The notes under the pieces were generated by a model. That model was not told the origin of the DNA and did no database searches. It saw nothing but the letters and a program-made list of their open reading frames with translations. A DNA stretch of 9,627 nucleotides, taken from contig JAJRAX010000278.1 of the NCBI GenBank assembly GCA_028679775.1, positions 1-9,627 on the forward strand, read 5' to 3'. The stretch comes from Methanothrix sp. (GTDB taxonomy: Archaea > Halobacteriota > Methanosarcinia > Methanotrichales > Methanotrichaceae). The translations under genes and the position numbers were made by a program. Below are positions 7,735 to 9,627 of this stretch, in pieces (positions within the stretch are counted from its first letter, which is position 1; each line of letters starts with the position of its first letter).

Positions 7735-7745
7735 ATAAACCTTGC
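7732..7745 (-). promoter_or_regulatory. BRE/TATA-like promoter of the hsr-cdc48-lonB-tldD operon
   Basis: The minus strand reads GCAAGGTTTATCTA: a purine-rich BRE-like stretch followed by a TTTATCTA box. A start point about 25 nt downstream falls near 7710, giving a leader of about 20 nt. It is squeezed into the 67-nt gap after the stop of the membrane-protein gene at 7758. I see no other promoter in the operon, since the remaining gaps are -4, 15 and 31 nt. Confidence 0.5.
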
Positions 7746-7757
7746 GGTGCAGCGTGA

Positions 7758-8069
7758 TCAGCGGATGCTGAGGACAAACCAGAAGGCCCCTATTCCGATC
7801 GCAAGCAGCAGCAGATTTACAATGTGCCTGTGCCCTACCCTCCAGCGCGCCAGAGAAAAGCGAATGCTGATAAGCGCATGCACCAGGAAGAAGAATACCA
7901 GGAATAGGTCCAACTCCGTGTGCATTGCTCTCGCCGTACTCAGGGGCAACAGGACATCGTTCCACCAGGCGTATCCGGATATCAGAAAGATGATCATAAA
8001 GATGAGGAGCATCCATGCTGAGATGCGGTTTATCTTGACTAAAATCCTACCAAACTCCAAGCAATTCAC
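7758..8069 (-). CDS. Small three-helix membrane protein, DUF4405/cytochrome b-like
   Basis: This protein of about 100 aa has three predicted membrane helices, near residues 17-36, 53-72 and 83-101. His50 and His64 lie 14 residues apart around helix 2, with more histidines at 80 and 82 before helix 3. That spacing resembles haem-binding helices of small b-type cytochromes, and the overall look is like DUF4405-type proteins; haem binding is a guess. The longest frame starts at GTG 8069, but GAGGTGA (8066-8072) is a strong Shine-Dalgarno match that overlaps this codon and sits 5 nt before a TTG at 8060. The true start is therefore probably TTG 8060, three codons shorter. It diverges from the secreted-protein gene at 8210 and ends 67 nt before the heat-shock operon, so it could in principle read into it. 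The family call is tentative. Confidence 0.65.
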   Translation of the reverse strand: MNCLEFGRILVKINRISAWMLLIFMIIFLISGYAWWNDVLLPLSTARAMHTELDLFLVFFFLVHALISIRFSLARWRVGHRHIVNLLLLAIGIGAFWFVLSIR

Positions 8070-8114
8070 CTCTTTGTACTTTGCGTTTCCTGGTTATGAA
8101 TTGATGGGTTGTGA

Positions 8115-8127
8115 AAAGCTTATAAAG
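8115..8127. promoter_or_regulatory. Shared TATA-like element between divergent genes
   Basis: GCTTATAAAGG reads as a TATA box on both strands (CTTTATAAGC on minus). On the plus strand it follows an AAAAG BRE-like stretch and would start transcription near 8146, about 60 nt before the secreted-protein start at 8210. On the minus strand it would start near 8095, about 25-35 nt before the membrane-protein start. One element may serve both genes. Confidence 0.4.
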
Positions 8128-8135
8128 GAGAAGGT

Positions 8136-8148
8136 AAGACTGAGTCTT
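8136..8148. promoter_or_regulatory. Perfect 13-bp palindrome AAGACTGAGTCTT, candidate operator
   Basis: Six-base arms AAGACT and AGTCTT flank a single G. It lies just downstream of the shared TATA-like element, at the expected plus-strand start point, where a dimeric repressor could act. As RNA, a 1-nt loop is too tight for a full hairpin, which favours a DNA-level site. Confidence 0.4.
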
Positions 8149-8209
8149 GTTGTAGGCAAATGACGAAAAGCCTATCGCCAGAAAGTTGTGATTAACTGGA
8201 GGCATATTA

Positions 8210-8863
8210 TTGAATAAAAAAGGCATAATTCTCTCATTACTGCTAGTGTTTCTCTTCGTTGGCATGTCGCTAGGGCAATCCGGTGACAATACGAGCGCTG
8301 CGGCACCATCTGAGACGGTTCCAAGCCTGAATTTCATCTGGTCGTTTACGGGAATTGAGAGCGATCCAATCACCATGGCACTCAATCAGGAAGGAAGCGA
8401 CCTCTTCGGCCAGGCGAAGTACGAGCCGGAAGGGGCAAAGGCCTGGAATGCGGATGTTGTAGGTTCTGTCAAAGAAAACGAGGTGGAGCTGACAATGACC
8501 GCTTCGAAAGAGGATGGAATGGTCACCACAAAGATGGCCGGCATATATGCCAATGATACCATCAACGGCAACTTCACAACGATCAGCGGCGGAAAGAAGA
8601 TAGGCTCAGGCATCTTCAGCGCCATGTGGATCAATCCTGATACATCCGGCTACACTCCGGCAGTCATCGAGCAGCCCAAAGCTGAGACCGCAGCTTCTGC
8701 TGCAGTCAACACCACAGCAGCCGCAGAGACGACAACTGAGAGCACAACAGAAACCCAGCAGACGACCTCAAGGTTCGTTGATGTTCGCCAGTACAAAGAT
8801 AAAATCGGGCCCGGCGGAGATCTGAGCGGAATTCCACCCGGCATGGGCGGAGCCGGTCTGTAA
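8210..8863 (+). CDS. Secreted protein with signal peptide, beta-rich core and Thr/Ala linker
   Basis: I do not recognise the family. Residues 1-22 form a clear signal peptide (MNKK, then a Leu/Val/Phe core, then MSLG before QSGDN) and there is no lipobox Cys, so signal peptidase I cleavage is expected. Residues 40-145 alternate polar and hydrophobic residues with many Gly and Asp turns (WSFTGIESDPITMALNQ, GIFSAMWI), which suggests a small beta-sandwich or barrel. Residues 157-187 are a low-complexity Ala/Thr/Glu linker. The tail (188-217) is Gly/Pro-rich and ends GMGGAGL. Four N-glycosylation sequons occur at Asn27, 115, 121 and 167, fitting an archaeal surface or secreted protein. The start is TTG at 8210, with GGAGG at 8198-8202 and a 7-nt spacer; no ATG is better placed. 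It has no membrane anchor after the signal, so it is probably released or held by the sheath or S-layer. Confidence 0.75.
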   Translation: MNKKGIILSLLLVFLFVGMSLGQSGDNTSAAAPSETVPSLNFIWSFTGIESDPITMALNQEGSDLFGQAKYEPEGAKAWNADVVGSVKENEVELTMTASKEDGMVTTKMAGIYANDTINGNFTTISGGKKIGSGIFSAMWINPDTSGYTPAVIEQPKAETAASAAVNTTAAAETTTESTTETQQTTSRFVDVRQYKDKIGPGGDLSGIPPGMGGAGL

Positions 8864-8867
8864 ATTG

Positions 8868-8928
8868 AAAAAATCAAGAAGGCTCCTGTCCCGGAAAATT
8901 GGGATGTGAGCCGCATATCATTCTTTTT
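8868..8928. terminator. Bidirectional hairpin terminator between convergent genes
   Basis: GGCTC-c-TGTCCC (8881-8892) pairs with GGGATG-t-GAGCC (8901-8912): 11 pairs including two wobbles, one mismatch and an 8-nt loop. On the plus strand a T6 tract follows at about 8923-8928, ending the secreted-protein gene. On the minus strand the same hairpin is followed by T6 (A6 at 8868-8873 on plus), ending the flippase-like gene. It fills most of the 67-nt gap between the two stop codons. Confidence 0.6.
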
Positions 8929-8930
8929 TG

Positions 8931-9593
8931 TTAGGTTCCGAGCTTTGGTTTAACGATCTTCACTCGCCGATGCAAGATAAAGCCCAACAGCATGGGCAAC
9001 CAGAAGTTCAATGCTCGAAAGGCCAATACGATGAGCGCAGCTATGAATCCATGAATTCCCAGAGATGTGTACACTAAAGCCATGACCCCTTCCACCACTC
9101 CTACCCCCTGGGGGACGGGAGAGATGTTCCAGAAGAGAATGCCCATAGCATAACCCGCCACCAGAGGCCCAAACTCGATCTGCTGATGAAAAGCCAGAAA
9201 TAAGGTGTAGAGGCTAATGATGTTGATCAAATGCGCGGTCAAGGCAATACCAAGGGTCAGTGCCAACCTTTTTGGATGAGCTTCAATGGCTCCGGCTGCA
9301 TTGGAAAAGTCGGCAGCATTTCTTGCCGCCCAACCATCGGGCAGAACAGTATTCCTGTGAGCCCTTTTAGCCAAGCGGTTAATCCCGCTCTGTGCCAGGC
9401 CCAACAAATTCATCAGCAGTATCGGACGCCACTGTCCCAGTATCAGGGTAAGGGCAAGGCTGCATAATATCACTACCAAGACGACAGTTCCTGCGATCTC
9501 GTAGCTTTGGAGCCGATTTCTCATGTAAAGGTAGACTATGCTTCCTGCGAGAATGATGGCAAAGGCACTGAAGTCTGCAGTCTGAGCCAGCAA
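8931..9593 (-). CDS. Flippase-like membrane protein (LPG synthase TM/UPF0104 family), N-terminally truncated
   Basis: Family members are multi-span proteins of roughly 300-340 aa related to the lipid-flipping half of lysylphosphatidylglycerol synthase. Here the C-terminal two-thirds is clear: helices near 10-24, 33-53, 109-135, 142-158 and 182-206, with the family signature SPVPQGVGVVEG (158-169) before the last helices. The nominal start is TTG 9593, which has no good ribosome site and begins in the middle of family-like sequence. The same frame continues upstream as DSPARAAAGT, also family-like, until a TGA at 9624-9626. There is no ATG or GTG in between. The gene is therefore shortened, by a frameshift or nonsense change near the window edge, or starts unusually at TTG. 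The first helices and the conserved N-terminal part are absent. It converges on the secreted-protein gene and shares its terminator. Confidence 0.7.
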   Translation of the reverse strand: MLAQTADFSAFAIILAGSIVYLYMRNRLQSYEIAGTVVLVVILCSLALTLILGQWRPILLMNLLGLAQSGINRLAKRAHRNTVLPDGWAARNAADFSNAAGAIEAHPKRLALTLGIALTAHLINIISLYTLFLAFHQQIEFGPLVAGYAMGILFWNISPVPQGVGVVEGVMALVYTSLGIHGFIAALIVLAFRALNFWLPMLLGFILHRRVKIVKPKLGT

Positions 9594-9627
9594 CGTTCCT
9601 GCTGCCGCCCTTGCAGGCGAATCTCAC

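Noticed and set aside
7717..8016. Overlapping minus-strand frame with about 99 codons
   Set aside because: It lies in another frame across the membrane-protein gene and the operon promoter, with no domain or ribosome site; the 7758-8069 frame has clear membrane helices instead.
7747..8163. Plus-strand frame of about 138 codons opposite the membrane protein
   Set aside because: It is antisense to the better-supported membrane protein, runs through both promoter regions, and its sequence shows no recognisable domain.
9379..9627. Second minus-strand frame open to the window end
   Set aside because: It is rich in Cys, His and Arg in a pattern typical of an out-of-frame reading, and it overlaps the flippase-like helices. 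A frameshift joining it to the true frame upstream cannot be excluded, but it does not itself encode the family sequence.
1..9627. CRISPR arrays, tRNA or rRNA genes, and phage or defence modules
   Set aside because: No regularly spaced repeats, no cloverleaf-like or rRNA-like segments, and no nuclease, toxin or phage structural genes were seen.

Overview
The window looks like a chromosome segment of a methanogenic euryarchaeon, most likely Methanothrix/Methanosaeta or a close relative in the Methanosarcinales sense. The evidence is an archaeal membrane-type Lon (LonB), a two-ring Cdc48/VAT ATPase, an ArsR-type regulator of the Phr/HSR1 kind, archaeal BRE/TATA-like promoter elements, frequent GTG/TTG starts with GGAGG or GAGGTGA Shine-Dalgarno sequences, and hairpin plus oligo-T termination. 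The genus is an inference from protein style, not a database result.

Left region (1-1498): AT-rich and decayed, with small genes. It holds a frameshifted remnant of an IS3-type transposase N-terminus (191-314, minus), a small winged-helix-like reading frame broken by an amber codon at position 3 (469-744, minus), a divergent AT-rich promoter region (745-960), an intact 105-aa winged-helix protein (961-1278, plus), a small hairpin and a possible 29-residue membrane peptide (1357-1446).

Central region (1499-7745): one tightly packed minus-strand operon of four genes. In transcription order these are a Phr/HSR1-like heat-shock repressor, cdc48 (4-nt ATGA overlap), lonB (15-nt gap with its RBS next to the cdc48 stop) and tldD (31-nt gap with a strong RBS). 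The promoter carries CTAAC-N5-GTTAC beside a TATA-like box, nearly the palindrome I recall for the Archaeoglobus heat-shock regulator HSR1. The simplest reading is an autoregulated protein quality-control operon: Cdc48 unfolds substrates, LonB degrades them at the membrane, and TldD may process the resulting peptides. Tying TldD to this regulon is the least familiar part.

Right region (7746-9627): a three-helix membrane protein with histidines placed like haem ligands (minus) diverges from a secreted, probably glycosylated protein (plus). They share a short region with one TATA-like element and a perfect 13-bp palindrome. A hairpin with oligo-A on one side and oligo-T on the other closes the secreted-protein gene and also faces a convergent flippase-like (LPG synthase TM family) gene. 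The flippase frame is shorter than the family norm and is bounded by an in-frame TGA next to the window edge, so it is truncated or frameshifted.
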